Assembly (NCBI RefSeq): GCF_018968705.1
Contig: NZ_CP076668.1
Coordinates: 2,119,001 to 2,183,000 of the forward strand
Direction: 5' to 3'
Origin: Pseudomonas lijiangensis
GTDB lineage: Bacteria; Pseudomonadota; Gammaproteobacteria; Pseudomonadales; Pseudomonadaceae
DNA: 64,000 nucleotides
Position 1 is the stretch's first letter; each line of letters opens with the position of its first letter. Of the stretch, positions 63,675-64,000 are shown piece by piece. The position numbers and the translations under genes were made by a program. The notes beneath the pieces are model-generated. The model had not been told where the DNA came from. It made no database searches and was given only the letters and a program-made list of their open reading frames with translations.

Positions 63675-64000
63675 ATGGTGGGCAGGTTGATCTATCTCAT
63701 CGGGCCGTCGGGTTCAGGCAAGGACAGCCTGCTGGATGCCGCACGGGAAACATTGGCCCTCAATGATTGCCGTATCGTGCGGCGGGTCATTACCCGTTCT
63801 GCCGAGGCCGTGGGTGAAGCAGCCCAGGCCGTCAGTGTCGAACAGTTCGAAACCATGCGCGAGCAGGGCGCTTTTGCCTTGAGCTGGCAGGCCAATGGTC
63901 TGCGCTACGGCATTCCCATCGAAATAGACCAGTGGCTGCTTGAAGGCCATAACGTGCTCATCAACGGTTCAAGGGCTCACTTGCAGCAGGCGCAAGTGCG
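63675..64000 (+). CDS. phnN: Ribose 1,5-bisphosphate phosphokinase PhnN, N-terminal part (cut by window edge)
   Basis: The first 108 residues of a P-loop kinase of the guanylate-kinase-like type: MVGRLIYLIGPSGSGKDSLL with Walker A GPSGSGKD, then RRVITRSAEAVGE, SVEQFETMREQGAFALSWQA and HGLRYGIP-like NGLRYGIPIEID. This pattern is that of PhnN, which makes PRPP from ribose 1,5-bisphosphate in the carbon-phosphorus lyase pathway. The gene runs off the right edge. GAGGGTG precedes ATG 63675. Upstream is a chemoreceptor, not other phn genes, so it is not inside a phn operon on that side. Confidence 0.85.
   Translation, partial: MVGRLIYLIGPSGSGKDSLLDAARETLALNDCRIVRRVITRSAEAVGEAAQAVSVEQFETMREQGAFALSWQANGLRYGIPIEIDQWLLEGHNVLINGSRAHLQQAQV

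Overview
The window reads as a stretch of Pseudomonas chromosome. The coding DNA is GC-rich and tightly packed, convergent genes are separated by Pseudomonas-type REP palindromes (near 11944, 51470 and 60187), and the gene set (orphan rhlA, glucarate cluster, tandem-adaptor RND pump, FAN1-type nuclease) suits the P. syringae/P. fluorescens branch. The species call is an inference; there is no rRNA, tRNA, CRISPR array, insertion sequence or phage in the window.

Layout. 1-326: start of a secreted GH3 glucosidase, reading left. 818-11143: a small secreted peptide gene, then a complete type II secretion operon in Xps-like order (gspE-F-G-H-I-J-K-L-M-C/N-D), followed by a secreted esterase (11218-11934). 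11994-14669: an MFS exporter and an AT-rich pair of unknown secreted proteins. 15022-17988: GntR regulator, MFS transporter and amidohydrolase, probably a small catabolic unit. 17997-23322: two lipoprotein adaptors plus one RND pump (TriABC-like). 23388-24257: rhlA without rhlB. 24752-32570: two-component system, FNT-family channel, nicotinamidase, Fur-type TonB receptor, 2-hydroxyacid dehydrogenase and a DUF1345 membrane protein. 32699-39057: D-glucarate/glycerate block (gudD, gudP, FadR-type regulator with a clear operator, cdaR, garK). 39165-40205: Fic protein.

40192-45828 is the most interesting catabolic unit: a LacI regulator with a perfect 16-bp operator, divergent from a Gfo/Idh/MocA dehydrogenase, a cytoplasmic TIM-barrel isomerase, an MFS sugar/nucleoside symporter and an exported TIM-barrel isomerase. 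By analogy with YcjS/YcjR-type chemistry it may process glycosides through 3-keto intermediates. 46018-48998: chemoreceptor behind a good FliA promoter, then a YihS/AGE-type sugar isomerase. 49005-53889: AbrB-type membrane protein with a divergent LysR regulator, a small acidic orphan protein, a nucleoside deoxyribosyltransferase-like protein and a FAN1-like nuclease. 54245-58004: pstSCAB phosphate importer without phoU. 57985-61121: LysR regulator, secreted alpha/beta hydrolase, REPIN and HDOD protein. 61645-64000: amino-acid-type dCache chemoreceptor and the start of phnN, cut by the window end.

The overall theme is environmental and plant-associated life: secretion of hydrolases, scavenging of sugar acids, iron and phosphate, chemotaxis, surfactant and efflux. 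Functions are assigned from motifs and family resemblance read by eye; no database search was possible.
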